From: Beijerinckiaceae bacterium
Lineage (GTDB): Bacteria; Pseudomonadota; Alphaproteobacteria; Rhizobiales; Beijerinckiaceae
Assembly (NCBI GenBank): GCA_947475995.1
Contig: CANJNI010000007.1
Location: 62,001 to 126,000 of the forward strand
Length of the DNA stretch: 64,000 nt
Direction: 5' to 3'
The position numbers were made by a program, and so were the translations under genes. The notes below the pieces were generated by a model. That model worked only from the letters and a program-made list of their open reading frames with translations. It made no database searches and was not told where the DNA came from. Shown one piece after another: positions 8,679 through 17,837 of this stretch (position 1 is the first letter of the stretch; each line of letters begins with the position of its first letter).

Positions 8679-9677
8679 ATGAACATGTCCGGGAGTGACG
8701 AAACGCCCGCCGTCCTGATCGAAGGTCTGACGAAACGCTATGGGCGCACGCTGGCGCTCGACAAGGTCAGTTTCGATGTGAAGCGCGGCGAGCTTTTCGC
8801 GCTGCTGGGCCCCAACGGCGCGGGCAAGACAACGATGCTGCATATTCTGTGCACCATCCTGCGCGCCGATGAGGGACGGGCGCAAATCAACGGCGTGGAC
8901 ATTGCTAAAGACCCTTTGGGGGCAAGGCTGAACATTGGCGTGGTGTTTCAGGAGCCGAGCCTCGATGACCGGCTGACCTGCGTGGAAAATCTCAATTTCC
9001 ACGGCCTCGTGTATGGCGTGCCGGCTTACGCGCGCGCGAAGCGCATCGAGCAGATGCTGGCGGTCGTCGAGCTGTCCGACTGGCGCGACCGGCTCGTGCG
9101 CACGCTCTCGTCCGGCATGAAGCGCCGGCTCGAAATCGCCCGCGCGCTGGTGCACGATTCGCGTATCCTGTTTCTGGACGAACCTACGGTGGGCCTCGAC
9201 GCGCAGGCGCGCGACCGCATGTGGAGCTACATCCGCCAGTTGCGCGAGCAGCATGGACTGACGGTCGTGGTGACGACGCATTACATCGAGGAAGTCGAAG
9301 GCTGCGACCGCGTCTGCGTCATCGACCACGGCAAGGTTCTCGCCATCGACACGCCGGCTGCGCTGAAAGCCCGGCACGGGCAGGAATTGCTGCGCGTGAC
9401 GCCGCGCGATGCAGCAGCTGGCGCCGAGATCGCGGCGGATTATGCGGACCGCATCGTGCGCCATGACGGCGAGATCGTGCTGCGCTCGGACGGCGACGCC
9501 TTTGTGGAGGCCCTGTTCAACAAATACGGCCCCCGCATCCGCCGTCTGGCGGTCGAGGAACCGTCGCTGGAAAGCGTGTTCCTGTCGCTGACGGGGCGCG
9601 AATTGCGCGACCAGGCGGCGAGCGCGCGCGACGTCACTTATGCTTTCGGCAAGCGTGGCGGAGAGCACACGAAATGA
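8679..9677 (+). CDS. ABC-2 type exporter, ATP-binding subunit
   Basis: A 332-residue ABC ATPase of the DrrA/CcmA/NodI class. It shows Walker A LLGPNGAGKTT, Q-loop FQEPSLDD, signature LSSGMKRR, Walker B RILFLDEPTVGLD and the H-loop TTHY. A C-terminal extension of about 90 residues, typical of this class, follows. It would power export through the permease encoded next, whose start overlaps its stop (ATGA). Two in-frame ATGs (8679 and 8685) are possible; neither has a strong ribosome site. The exported substrate is unknown. Confidence 0.9.
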   Translation: MNMSGSDETPAVLIEGLTKRYGRTLALDKVSFDVKRGELFALLGPNGAGKTTMLHILCTILRADEGRAQINGVDIAKDPLGARLNIGVVFQEPSLDDRLTCVENLNFHGLVYGVPAYARAKRIEQMLAVVELSDWRDRLVRTLSSGMKRRLEIARALVHDSRILFLDEPTVGLDAQARDRMWSYIRQLREQHGLTVVVTTHYIEEVEGCDRVCVIDHGKVLAIDTPAALKARHGQELLRVTPRDAAAGAEIAADYADRIVRHDGEIVLRSDGDAFVEALFNKYGPRIRRLAVEEPSLESVFLSLTGRELRDQAASARDVTYAFGKRGGEHTK

Positions 9678-10516
9678 CGCCGCTCATCACGCCCTATACG
9701 CCGGTTTCGCGCTTCGCCATGCAGATGGGCGGGCTTTACGCCATCTGGTTGCGCGAGGTGAAGCGTGCTGTGCGCGACCGCGGTCAATTGATCGGCGGCG
9801 TCAGCCGCCCGCTGCTCTATGTGCTGATCATGGGCATAGGGCTGAACCCGTATTTTCGCGGCGAGATCTATGGCGAAGTGAAGTTCGTCGTGCCGTTCAC
9901 CTATCTCCAGTTCATCTTTCCGGCAGTGATTGCACTGAACATTCTCTACACGTCGGTGCAGTCCGCCGTGTCGGTGATCTGGGACCGCGAATTCGGCTTC
10001 CTGCGCGAAGTGCTGGTGTCGCCGCAGTCGCGCTGGACGATCCTGCTCGGCAAGGTGCTGGGCGGGGCGACAGTAGCGATGTTCCACGGTTCGCTGGTGC
10101 TGGCCCTAGCGCCCTATGCGGACATTCCGCTTGATCTGGTCTCGGTGCTGAAGGGGCTCGGGCTGATGTTCCTGCTGGCCTTTGCGCTGACATCGGCGGG
10201 CGTCATCATCGCGGGGCGCATCCGGAGCTTCGAGGGCTTCGGGGTGTTTTCCAACGCGGTGATCCTGCCGCTCTATTTCCTGTCGAGCTCGGTGTTCCCG
10301 CTCGATCCTTCGCTCTCGGCCGCGCAGATGCGCGTCATCTATCCGCAATGGCTGGTGGCGATGGTGGAATGGAATCCGCTCACCTATGCGGTCGATGCGT
10401 TCCGGGGCGCATTCATCGGCTATCACCAGTTCGATCACTGGATGGGGCCAGTGGTGCTGGCCGCGATGGCTGCCTTCTTCTTCTCGTGGGCTCTCTACGA
10501 GTTCCGGAAGGCGTGA
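9674..10516 (+). CDS. ABC-2 type exporter, membrane permease
   Basis: A 280-residue inner-membrane protein of the ABC-2 permease family with about six membrane spans and the conserved LIGGVSRPLLYVLIMGIGL and IWDREFGFLREVLVSP segments. It overlaps the ATPase gene by four bases and is followed after two bases by a solute-binding-like gene. The three therefore form one operon, probably a DrrAB-like exporter with an accessory periplasmic factor. Confidence 0.88.
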   Translation: MTPLITPYTPVSRFAMQMGGLYAIWLREVKRAVRDRGQLIGGVSRPLLYVLIMGIGLNPYFRGEIYGEVKFVVPFTYLQFIFPAVIALNILYTSVQSAVSVIWDREFGFLREVLVSPQSRWTILLGKVLGGATVAMFHGSLVLALAPYADIPLDLVSVLKGLGLMFLLAFALTSAGVIIAGRIRSFEGFGVFSNAVILPLYFLSSSVFPLDPSLSAAQMRVIYPQWLVAMVEWNPLTYAVDAFRGAFIGYHQFDHWMGPVVLAAMAAFFFSWALYEFRKA

Positions 10517-10518
10517 GA

Positions 10519-11322
10519 ATGGCCGACGCGCGCAGCCGCATTCGCGACCTGCTCGGCACGTTCTGGGTGCTGGGTCTGCTGGGCGGCGTCTATTTCCTGG
10601 AGCCCGATACGTCGCTCGATGAAATGCGCAAGTCAGGGGGGCTGCGCGCATGCCTGCCCACGTCCTATCCGCCGCTCGTGACAGGCGTCGCGGAAAAGCC
10701 CGGCATCGATGTGGAACTGTTGGGGGCGATCGCGAAAGATCTCGGCGTGCGCCTCACAATCACCAGCAATCCGCAAATGGGGCAGGATTTCAACCCGCGC
10801 AACTGGCGCATCACGCGAGCCCAATGCCAGGTCCTGGGCGGCGGGGTGATCGAATCGCCCCTGACGAGGTCTTTTCTCGACACCGTGGCGGGCCATGCGG
10901 AGACGGGCTGGGCCATCGTGTCGAAAGGCGATCCGCCGCAGCTCGCTGGCAAGAGGATTGCGGTGCTGGCGGGGATTTCGGGGCTTGATCGTCTGGCGCT
11001 GTCGCGCGACCTGCGCGCCGCCGAAGCCATCGCGACGCTGACCCCGACGCAGGCGGCCTTCGTGCAGCGCATTGCATCGGGAGACGTCGATGCGGGCATC
11101 ACCGAGCGGCTGATGGGGGAGCGCATCGCGGCCGAGAACGGCTGGCGCATCGGCTGGGCGCCCGGGAATTTGCCGCGATACCGGATCGTTCTGGGCGTCT
11201 GGAAAGGCGACCTGACGCTGAAACGGGCGATTTCGGACGCATACGGGCGACTGGAACGCAGCGGCGAAAAAGATCGCATTCTGGCCCGCTATCTGGGCGG
11301 TGGCCCAAACGCCCGGCCTTGA
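10519..11322 (+). CDS. Membrane-anchored family-3 solute-binding-like protein
   Basis: A 267-residue protein with one N-terminal hydrophobic segment (about residues 11-27, a signal or anchor), then a lobe starting SGGLRACLPTSYPPLV and ending in IVLGVWKGDLTLKRAI, as in SBP_bac_3 amino-acid-binding proteins. It starts 2 bases after the exporter permease stop. A solute-binding protein beside an ABC-2 exporter is an odd pairing. Similar proteins occur beside quinoprotein dehydrogenase genes in methylotrophs, but no such dehydrogenase is seen here. The ligand is unknown. Confidence 0.72.
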   Translation: MADARSRIRDLLGTFWVLGLLGGVYFLEPDTSLDEMRKSGGLRACLPTSYPPLVTGVAEKPGIDVELLGAIAKDLGVRLTITSNPQMGQDFNPRNWRITRAQCQVLGGGVIESPLTRSFLDTVAGHAETGWAIVSKGDPPQLAGKRIAVLAGISGLDRLALSRDLRAAEAIATLTPTQAAFVQRIASGDVDAGITERLMGERIAAENGWRIGWAPGNLPRYRIVLGVWKGDLTLKRAISDAYGRLERSGEKDRILARYLGGGPNARP

Positions 11323-11422
11323 ACCGCCCCTGCGGTCCGATATCCGCAATCGAGCCTTTCCGTCCGGTTGGAAAGCGCGCTAAGGATGGGTTATGGGGCT
11401 GCGAAAAGCCAAGCGAGGAAAC

Positions 11423-12466
11423 ATGAAGTTCGGATTGTTCGACCATATCGAAAACTCGGGCCGCGATCTGGCGACCACTTTCGACGAGCGCATCCGGTTC
11501 ATTCAGGCGGCCGATGATGCGGGCTTCTACGCCGTGCATCTGGCCGAGCATCATTGCTCCCCGCTCAACATGGTCCCGGTGCCGGGCGTGTTCATGGGCG
11601 CGCTGGCGCGGGTGACGAAGAACATCCGCTTCGGGCCGCTCGTCTATCTGCTGCCCCTCTATTCGCCGCTGCGGCTGGCGGAAGAAATCTGCATGCTCGA
11701 CCATCTCAGCAATGGCCGGCTCGAGGTCGGCGTCGGACGTGGCGTTTCGCCGTTCGAACTGGGCTTCCACAAGATCGACCATGACAAGTCGCGCGACATT
11801 TTCTTCGACGCCTACGCCTGCCTGCGCGAGGCTCTAACCCACGACGTGTTCAGCTATGAGGGGCCGAGCTACAGCTACAAGAATGTGCCGATGGCGCTGC
11901 GTCCGCTTCAGCAGCCGACGCCGGCCTTCTGGTATGGTTCGTCCAATGCGGTCGGCTCCACATGGGCCGGCGAGCAGGGCCTGCACTTCGTGTCCAACGG
12001 ACCGACAACCCGCGCCAAGGCGAATATCGACACGTTCCGCGAAGCTCTGGCGAAGCGCGGCGCTCCGGCCCAGCCCAAGGCGGAATTTCCGGGCGGAGTC
12101 GCCATCGGGGTGACGCGGCAGATCGTGGTGGCGGATACGGACGAGCAGGCGCGCAACATTGCGCGCGGGCCGGCCGAGCGACACTACAAGAACCTGAACT
12201 GGCTGCGCGACAACCATGCTTCGGCGGAATTCGCCAATCGGCTCGTGGTGCCGGTGGCCAGCACGTTCGAGGACAATCTGCGGGAAGGTTCGGTGATCGC
12301 CGGCAGCCCCCGGACGGTCGCAGCCGAGATCGAGAAGCAGGTGGCTGCGCTGGGGATCAATTACCTGATTTCCTACCTGTTCTTCGGCGACATGTCGTTT
12401 GCGGACGCCTCGCGCTCGCTGCAATTGTTCCGCACCGAGGTCATGCCGAAGATCGCGCATCTCTGA
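11423..12466 (+). CDS. LLM-class flavin-dependent oxidoreductase
   Basis: A 347-residue luciferase-like (F420/FMN) monooxygenase-family protein with the TIM-barrel landmarks MKFGLFDHIE, FYAVHLAEHH, IRFGPLVYLLPLYSP, RLAEEICMLDHLSNGRL and VGVGRGV. Members oxidise diverse small molecules with reduced flavin; the substrate is not deducible. ATG at 11423 is chosen because GAGGA lies 4 bases upstream. It stands alone between the exporter operon and an MFS gene. Confidence 0.88.
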   Translation: MKFGLFDHIENSGRDLATTFDERIRFIQAADDAGFYAVHLAEHHCSPLNMVPVPGVFMGALARVTKNIRFGPLVYLLPLYSPLRLAEEICMLDHLSNGRLEVGVGRGVSPFELGFHKIDHDKSRDIFFDAYACLREALTHDVFSYEGPSYSYKNVPMALRPLQQPTPAFWYGSSNAVGSTWAGEQGLHFVSNGPTTRAKANIDTFREALAKRGAPAQPKAEFPGGVAIGVTRQIVVADTDEQARNIARGPAERHYKNLNWLRDNHASAEFANRLVVPVASTFEDNLREGSVIAGSPRTVAAEIEKQVAALGINYLISYLFFGDMSFADASRSLQLFRTEVMPKIAHL

Positions 12467-12593
12467 TCGCCCGGCGGACCTGCCCGTTGGCGTAAAGTCT
12501 GCATTGCCGAAACAGGGCTTGCGTCGCGGGTCTCCCCGACCCATGACGTGACCCGCGCGGTGCGTGCGCCGAGGCTCTGTTCCGGGACTCTTG

Positions 12594-14057
12594 ATGGCAA
12601 TGCCTGACAATGCGCCGGCTCACAAACTGAGCCAGCGGGAAGTTCGTTCGATCATTCTGGGCCTGCTCACGGCCATGTTTCCGGCGGCGCTGGATTCCAC
12701 CGTCATGGGTCCGGCCATGCCGACCATCGGTCGCGAGATCGGCAATATCGAGCATCTGCCCTGGGTGATGACCGGCTATCTGCTGATGTCCACTGCGGCG
12801 ACGCCGCTCTACGGGAAGCTGAGCGATATTTACGGGCGGCGTCTCCTGCTGCTCGCGGCCATTTCGATCTTTGCGCTTGGATCGCTGCTCTGTGCGGTGT
12901 CGCCCAACATGATTGCGCTGGCGCTCGCCCGCGCCGTGCAGGGCATCGGGGGCGGGGGGCTGGTGTCGCTGTGCATCACCATCATCGGCGACATCGTGCC
13001 GGTGCGGGAACGCCCGCGCTATCAAATCTACACGACCGCCATGTGGGCGGCTTCAAGCCTCGCGGGTCCGGTTCTGGGCGGCTATCTGGCGGAGCGCTGG
13101 CACTGGTCTTGGATTTTCTGGATCAACGTGCCGATCTGTCTGGTCGCGTACCTGCTGACCGGCAGCAAGCTGAAGAACCTTCCGCGCCATGAGCGGCCGC
13201 ACAAGCTGGATTTCGCCGGCGCGATCCTGCTGGTGGTTTCTTCCGTGGCGCTGCAATTTGCGTTCACGTCGGGCGGTTCGCGCTATCCGTGGCTGTCGGT
13301 GGAAATCCTGTCGCTTCTGGCGTTGGGATTCGCGACTGCGGCATTGCTGGTCTGGCGGCTGATGACCGCCGAGGAGCCGCTGATTCCGATCGCCCTGTTG
13401 CGCAACAAGGTCGTGCTGATCGGTTCGGCGGCGGCGGGCCTGGCGGCGGGCGTCTTCATCGCTCTGACCATCTATGTGCCGATCTATTTTGAAAATGCGC
13501 TCGGCTATACCGCGACAGGGTCGGGGTTGGCGCTGGTGCCGTTGATGATCGGCACGACCCTGGGGGCCATGGGGGCCGGCAAGGTGATGATGATGGTGAA
13601 GCATTATCGCTTCGTCCCCATCGCCGGGCTGGGGATTGCGGTTGTGTGCCTGACGCCGTTGTTCCTGTTCCCGCTCGGTCTGCCGATGTGGCTGATCCAG
13701 ATTTTGTTCGGTCTGGGATCCATGGGCATAGGGACCAGCTTCCCGGTGTCGATGATCTCGGTGCAGAACGCCGTGGCGCTTCATCAACTTGGCACCGCGA
13801 CCTCAACGGTTTCCTTCGCGCGCAATTTCGGCTCGGCCATCGGGGTCGCGGTCTTCGGGGCGATCGTCATCAACGGCGGGGCCACGATGGCGTCATCGGG
13901 CGAAGGCGTGATGGTGTCGGGCGCAGCCTTCGCAGAAATCTTCCGGTGGATTTTCGGCGCGTCCATCATCGGCTTGCTGATGGGGATCGGGGTGCTCTGG
14001 CAGATGCCCGAGAATCCGCTCGGCCGCCGCGGCGACAGCAAGGCCTTCAGGAAATGA
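12594..14057 (+). CDS. DHA2-family MFS multidrug exporter (EmrB/QacA type)
   Basis: A 487-residue, 14-span major facilitator. The first span carries motif D1-like MFPAALDSTVMGPAMPTI, the 2-3 loop shows PLYGKLSDIYGRR (motif A), and span 5 shows SSLAGPVLGGYLA (motif C of antiporters). These place it among proton-driven drug exporters. It may use either of two ATGs, at 12594 or 12600. It is followed four bases later by the convergent TPP-enzyme gene. Confidence 0.9.
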   Translation: MAMPDNAPAHKLSQREVRSIILGLLTAMFPAALDSTVMGPAMPTIGREIGNIEHLPWVMTGYLLMSTAATPLYGKLSDIYGRRLLLLAAISIFALGSLLCAVSPNMIALALARAVQGIGGGGLVSLCITIIGDIVPVRERPRYQIYTTAMWAASSLAGPVLGGYLAERWHWSWIFWINVPICLVAYLLTGSKLKNLPRHERPHKLDFAGAILLVVSSVALQFAFTSGGSRYPWLSVEILSLLALGFATAALLVWRLMTAEEPLIPIALLRNKVVLIGSAAAGLAAGVFIALTIYVPIYFENALGYTATGSGLALVPLMIGTTLGAMGAGKVMMMVKHYRFVPIAGLGIAVVCLTPLFLFPLGLPMWLIQILFGLGSMGIGTSFPVSMISVQNAVALHQLGTATSTVSFARNFGSAIGVAVFGAIVINGGATMASSGEGVMVSGAAFAEIFRWIFGASIIGLLMGIGVLWQMPENPLGRRGDSKAFRK

Positions 14058-14061
14058 AAGC

Positions 14062-15711
14062 CTAGTAGCGCGAGAAATCGTAGCCTTGCTTGGCGGCGAT
14101 TTCGAGCAGGAAAGGCTTGCCCTTCTGGTTCATGTCGACCGCATCGCGGATCGCCGGAACAATGTCGGCAGGATTTTCAACGCGCCGCGCCGCGACATTC
14201 AGGCCTTCGGCCACCTTGGTGTAATTGCCGCCGATATCGAGCGCGTCATATTTCGCGTGAGACACCTGCAGCACGCCGCGTTCGCAGGCCATGACGGCGT
14301 TGTTGAACACGACCGTCAGAATGCCGATGTCGTTGCGGGCCGCAGTCTCGATATCCATGCCGGTCATCCCGAAGGATGCGTCGCCCATGATGTTGACGCA
14401 GATCTTTTCCGGCGCGGCGAGCTTTGCGCCCATGGCGAGCGGCAGGCCGTAGCCGAGCTGCGTGGACTTGCCCCAGCCGATGTAGGAACCCGCTTGCGTC
14501 GATTCCCACATGGGCAGCAATTGCTCGCGCGGGCTGCCGGCATCGTGGGTGATGATGACATTGTCGCGGTCGAGCGTACGCATCAGGTCGCGGATCACCC
14601 GGTACTGGTTGATGGGCGTTTCGTCCGAGTCGAAATGCTTTGCCCAGTCCGCCTGCCATTCGCGCTTGAGGGCGGCGATCTCGTCCTTCAACGCGGCGAG
14701 CGCCTCCGCGGGCTTCGCTGCGCGCTGACGACCGACCTCCTCGATCAGGGCTTCGAGCACCAGAGCCGCATCGCCCACGAGGCCGAGATCGGCGCGTATA
14801 TCCTTGTTGATGTCGGCGGCGTCGTTGGTGGAGTGAATCAGCGTCTTGCCGACCGGAAGCGCGGGGCCGAAAGGCGTCTTGGTCAGGCTCGACCCGATGG
14901 CCAGCACCACGTCGGCGCGGCGCATGAACTCGGCGTACATTTTGGGCCGCGAGGCTGTGGAAGCGCCAAGCGCCAGTGGATGATTTTCGGCAATTGCGCT
15001 CTTGCCCGGATTGGTGGCCACGACCGGGGCCGGAATGAGTTCGGCCAGCGCCGCAAGCGGTTCGGCGGCTTCCGCATAATGAATGCCCTGACCGGCCCAG
15101 ATGACGGGGCATTTGGCGGCCAGCAACATGCGGGCGGCCTGCTTTATGGCGTGCGGATCCGGCCCCGAGCGCAACACCGGAACGGTGCGGTAATCGAGCG
15201 TCCCCTGATATTCGGCCTCAAACACTTCGACCGGGACTTCCACCATCACCGGACCGGGGCGGCCGCTGCGCATGGCCTGATAGGCGCGGCGCATCAGGTC
15301 CGGCAATTGCTGCACGTCATGCGCCATCGCGGACCATTTGGTGACGGGCGCATAGACTTCCGCCGCCCGGAAGGTCGGGCGCGTATGCTGTCGATCAGAT
15401 GGCGAGCCGGCCGGGATCACCAGCATCGGCACGTTTTCCGCATAGGCCTGCGCGACGCCAGCAAAAGCGTTCTCTATGCCTGCGCCCTGCTGGGCGGCGA
15501 AGACGCCGTTTTGTTTTCCGCGACGGATGCGGCTGTAGCCGTCCGCCATGCCGACCCCGACGCGTTCCTGACGGCACAGGATGGGCCGAATGTCGATCTT
15601 GGCGCAGGCGTCGATGAGCGGATTGCGCGGGTAGCAGGCGAGAAAATCCGTCTGCTCCTGCTTCATGATGGCCGCAATGACATCCGCCCCGTTCATGCCG
15701 TTTCGCCCCAT
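14062..15711 (-). CDS. Thiamine-diphosphate enzyme of the acetolactate synthase/decarboxylase family
   Basis: A 549-residue three-domain TPP enzyme. The cofactor-activating glutamate lies in ILCRQERVGVGMADGY (about residue 49), a central domain includes PVIWAGQGIHYAEA, and the C-terminal TPP motif is GDASFGMTGMDIETAARND. It is an acetolactate-synthase-like paralogue without an adjacent small subunit, so a decarboxylase or ligase in a catabolic pathway is likelier than branched-chain biosynthesis. ATG at 15696 (MNGADVIAAI) may be the true start, as a G-rich site precedes it. TctC-2 lies upstream in the same direction after 58 bases. Confidence 0.85.
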   Translation of the reverse strand: MGRNGMNGADVIAAIMKQEQTDFLACYPRNPLIDACAKIDIRPILCRQERVGVGMADGYSRIRRGKQNGVFAAQQGAGIENAFAGVAQAYAENVPMLVIPAGSPSDRQHTRPTFRAAEVYAPVTKWSAMAHDVQQLPDLMRRAYQAMRSGRPGPVMVEVPVEVFEAEYQGTLDYRTVPVLRSGPDPHAIKQAARMLLAAKCPVIWAGQGIHYAEAAEPLAALAELIPAPVVATNPGKSAIAENHPLALGASTASRPKMYAEFMRRADVVLAIGSSLTKTPFGPALPVGKTLIHSTNDAADINKDIRADLGLVGDAALVLEALIEEVGRQRAAKPAEALAALKDEIAALKREWQADWAKHFDSDETPINQYRVIRDLMRTLDRDNVIITHDAGSPREQLLPMWESTQAGSYIGWGKSTQLGYGLPLAMGAKLAAPEKICVNIMGDASFGMTGMDIETAARNDIGILTVVFNNAVMACERGVLQVSHAKYDALDIGGNYTKVAEGLNVAARRVENPADIVPAIRDAVDMNQKGKPFLLEIAAKQGYDFSRY

Positions 15712-15769
15712 TCGGTTTCGTCAGCCAATCTTATGATATTCGGGCGTGTGCGGAAAGCCCGCGAAGCCT

Positions 15770-16789
15770 TCAGTCGCCGTTGACGATGGCGCGCGCCCGG
15801 ACCAGCAGGGCCGGAGGAGTCGCATAGGCGTCGCGGATCAGGGCCGCTGCGTCCGCCGCCTTGGCCGGATGCAACGGAATGTTGCCCTTGAGGGCCTCGG
15901 CCAGAAAATCCGGATCGCTCATCGTGTTGTCAAACGCCTTGCGCAGCGCCTCGACGCGATCGGCGGGCGCGCCAGGGCCAACAACCACGAAGCGGGACAT
16001 GACATCGCTGCTGAAGACGAGGCGCATGATGCGACGGTCGTCCTCGTTCGAGGCCAGTTCGTAGATCGTCGGGACGTTCGGCAAGTCCGCATGGCGCTCA
16101 GCGCCGAACTGCACCAACGGCAGGATGCTGTTCCGGCTGATCCACTCGGGTTTGGTATCCTTGAGGCAGGGCCAGCACCACCCCTGCCAGCCGTCTATCT
16201 CGCCGCGCTCCATCGCCAGCGCGCCTTCCGGAATCCCGCGGTAGCCGCCGACGATCTTGAATTGCGTCCCGGTCAGGGCGTTGAGCAGGCGGGGCGCCAC
16301 CGCAGTTATATCGTGCGGACCGGTCGAGCCGACCGTCACGACGCGCTTGCGGGCGTCGTCAATCGTCAGAATCCCCGAGGCTCGCCAGGAGAGCGCCACA
16401 CCGGCTTCGCGCCGGTCAAGCGCGCCGAGGTAGTGAAACTTCGACGGATCGAACTGCGCGCCGGCCGTATTCCAGAGGGGCGCAAACGGAATCGTATCAG
16501 CGAAGATTCCCAGTTCCGAGCCGTCGCGATTGCCGATGTTGTAAAGCGCATTGGCGGCGATCAGGCCTCCGCCTCCGGGCATGTTGCGGACGACGAAGGA
16601 GGGCTTACCCGGAATGTGCTTGCCCATGTGCCGGGCCAGAAGACGCGCGATCGTATCGTAGCCGCCGCCGGGCGCGTATCCGATCGAGAGGCTTATGGTG
16701 CGCCCCGCATAAAAGTCCGAGACGGGGTCCGCCGCCGCAGGAGAGACGAAGAAAAGACAGGCCAGCGCCAGCAGCCGCGAACGGATCAT
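15770..16789 (-). CDS. Orphan TctC/Bug-type solute-binding protein (TctC-2)
   Basis: A 339-residue protein with a signal peptide ending near SPAAA (residue 20) and mature start DPVSDFYAGRTISLSIGY. It has the subclass landmarks GGGYDTIARLLARH, HIPGKPSFVVRNMPGGGG and KPEWISRNSILPLVQFG. It lacks the cysteine pair of TctC-1, -3 and -4 (Ala132 and Gln202 at those places) but has Cys205 and Cys208 in WCWPC. GGGAGGAAACC precedes the ATG. It is upstream of and co-directional with the TPP enzyme, and divergent from the racemase-like gene, suggesting a carboxylate-uptake and use module. Confidence 0.9.
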   Translation of the reverse strand: MIRSRLLALACLFFVSPAAADPVSDFYAGRTISLSIGYAPGGGYDTIARLLARHMGKHIPGKPSFVVRNMPGGGGLIAANALYNIGNRDGSELGIFADTIPFAPLWNTAGAQFDPSKFHYLGALDRREAGVALSWRASGILTIDDARKRVVTVGSTGPHDITAVAPRLLNALTGTQFKIVGGYRGIPEGALAMERGEIDGWQGWCWPCLKDTKPEWISRNSILPLVQFGAERHADLPNVPTIYELASNEDDRRIMRLVFSSDVMSRFVVVGPGAPADRVEALRKAFDNTMSDPDFLAEALKGNIPLHPAKAADAAALIRDAYATPPALLVRARAIVNGD

Positions 16790-16915
16790 GGTTTCCTCCC
16801 CCGACAGGCGCTTGCGGCCTGTTCGGACGCCAGACTAGCACCGCGCCCTACCGAGGCAAGGACGCTGACAAGGCCGGGCCGATCCCCTACAAAGGCTGCA
16901 AACAGGAGGAAACGC

Positions 16916-17650
16916 ATGATCCGCGTCGCATTCGTCATCGGCAAATATCCGCCCGACCAGCGCAAGCTGCGCGAGGATGTGGCCAAGCGCTATTCCTCTG
17001 CGGAAGTCGAGGTCGGCATTCTGTCCGTGCCGTGCGAGCCGTTCGGCGAATTGCTGCCGGCCGAGGTGCAGCAGGTCGCGCCCTTCTTCCATCAGGCCTT
17101 CGCGCAGGCGCAGAAGGAAGGCTACGATGCTGTCGTGCCGCTCGGGGCGCTTGATCTGGGCGTCGAGGGCGGACGCTCGCTGGTCGATATTCCGGTGATC
17201 GCCCCCTATCATGCGGCGCTGCATGTGGCCTCGCAGGTTGGCGATCGCTTCGGGGTCATCAGCTACACGGCGGAAAGCACTGTGAAGGCGCGCATGATGA
17301 CGCGCCATTACGGCATGGAGCATTTCATTGCCGGCTATGCGGATTCCGGCACATGGCTTCGCGAGATGGCCGACAAGAAGGCGCAGATGACGGAGTCCTT
17401 CATCGCCGCCGCCCGCAAGCTGATCGACGTGGACGGCGCCGAAGTCATCATCCCGCGCGGCATCAGCCAGTGCCCGGTGCATATCGACCCGGACTGGCTG
17501 AGCGACCAGCTCGGCGTGCCGGTGGTGGAGTGCATCGGAGCGCCGATCCGGCTCGCCGCCATGCTGGCCGGACTGAAGTTGAAGCACAGCCGCAAGCGCT
17601 GGCCGAAATCCAAGTCGATTCCCAAAATGCCCGGCATGCCGGAAATCTGA
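16916..17650 (+). CDS. Asp/Glu/hydantoin racemase-like protein without the usual cysteines
   Basis: A 244-residue protein that resembles the Asp/Glu/hydantoin racemase superfamily, with two Rossmann-like halves: VIGKYPPD, DAVVPLGALDLGVEGGRSLVDIP, HVASQVGDRFGVISYT and DGAEVIIPRGI. In active racemases each half has a Cys (in CxGD and GCxG contexts). Here the equivalent stretches read VPLGALDLG and IPRGISQC, so both are absent or moved. It may act as an isomerase or decarboxylase with other residues, or be non-catalytic. AGGAGGAAACGC precedes the ATG. The C-terminal tail is Lys-rich. Confidence 0.72.
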   Translation: MIRVAFVIGKYPPDQRKLREDVAKRYSSAEVEVGILSVPCEPFGELLPAEVQQVAPFFHQAFAQAQKEGYDAVVPLGALDLGVEGGRSLVDIPVIAPYHAALHVASQVGDRFGVISYTAESTVKARMMTRHYGMEHFIAGYADSGTWLREMADKKAQMTESFIAAARKLIDVDGAEVIIPRGISQCPVHIDPDWLSDQLGVPVVECIGAPIRLAAMLAGLKLKHSRKRWPKSKSIPKMPGMPEI

Positions 17651-17837
17651 CTCGTCGTCGCGGCGATCAAAGACCGCCAGAGACGTGAACGACGAAGCGA
17701 TCCGTGGCCCGAAAGCGGCTCAATGGATTGCTTCGCGAGGCCTGGCCCGGCCCGCCATGATGGCGGACTGCGCGGCCCGCTCTTGAAATGCTCCGCTCCT
17801 TCGCGCAATGATACGGCTGCGTAACGAGTGCGGCTGT

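Noticed and set aside
14086-15783. 565-codon open frame on the plus strand opposite the TPP-enzyme gene
   Set aside because: Shadow frame kept open by high GC. The minus strand encodes a clear TPP enzyme with all motifs, and the plus-strand translation has no domain.
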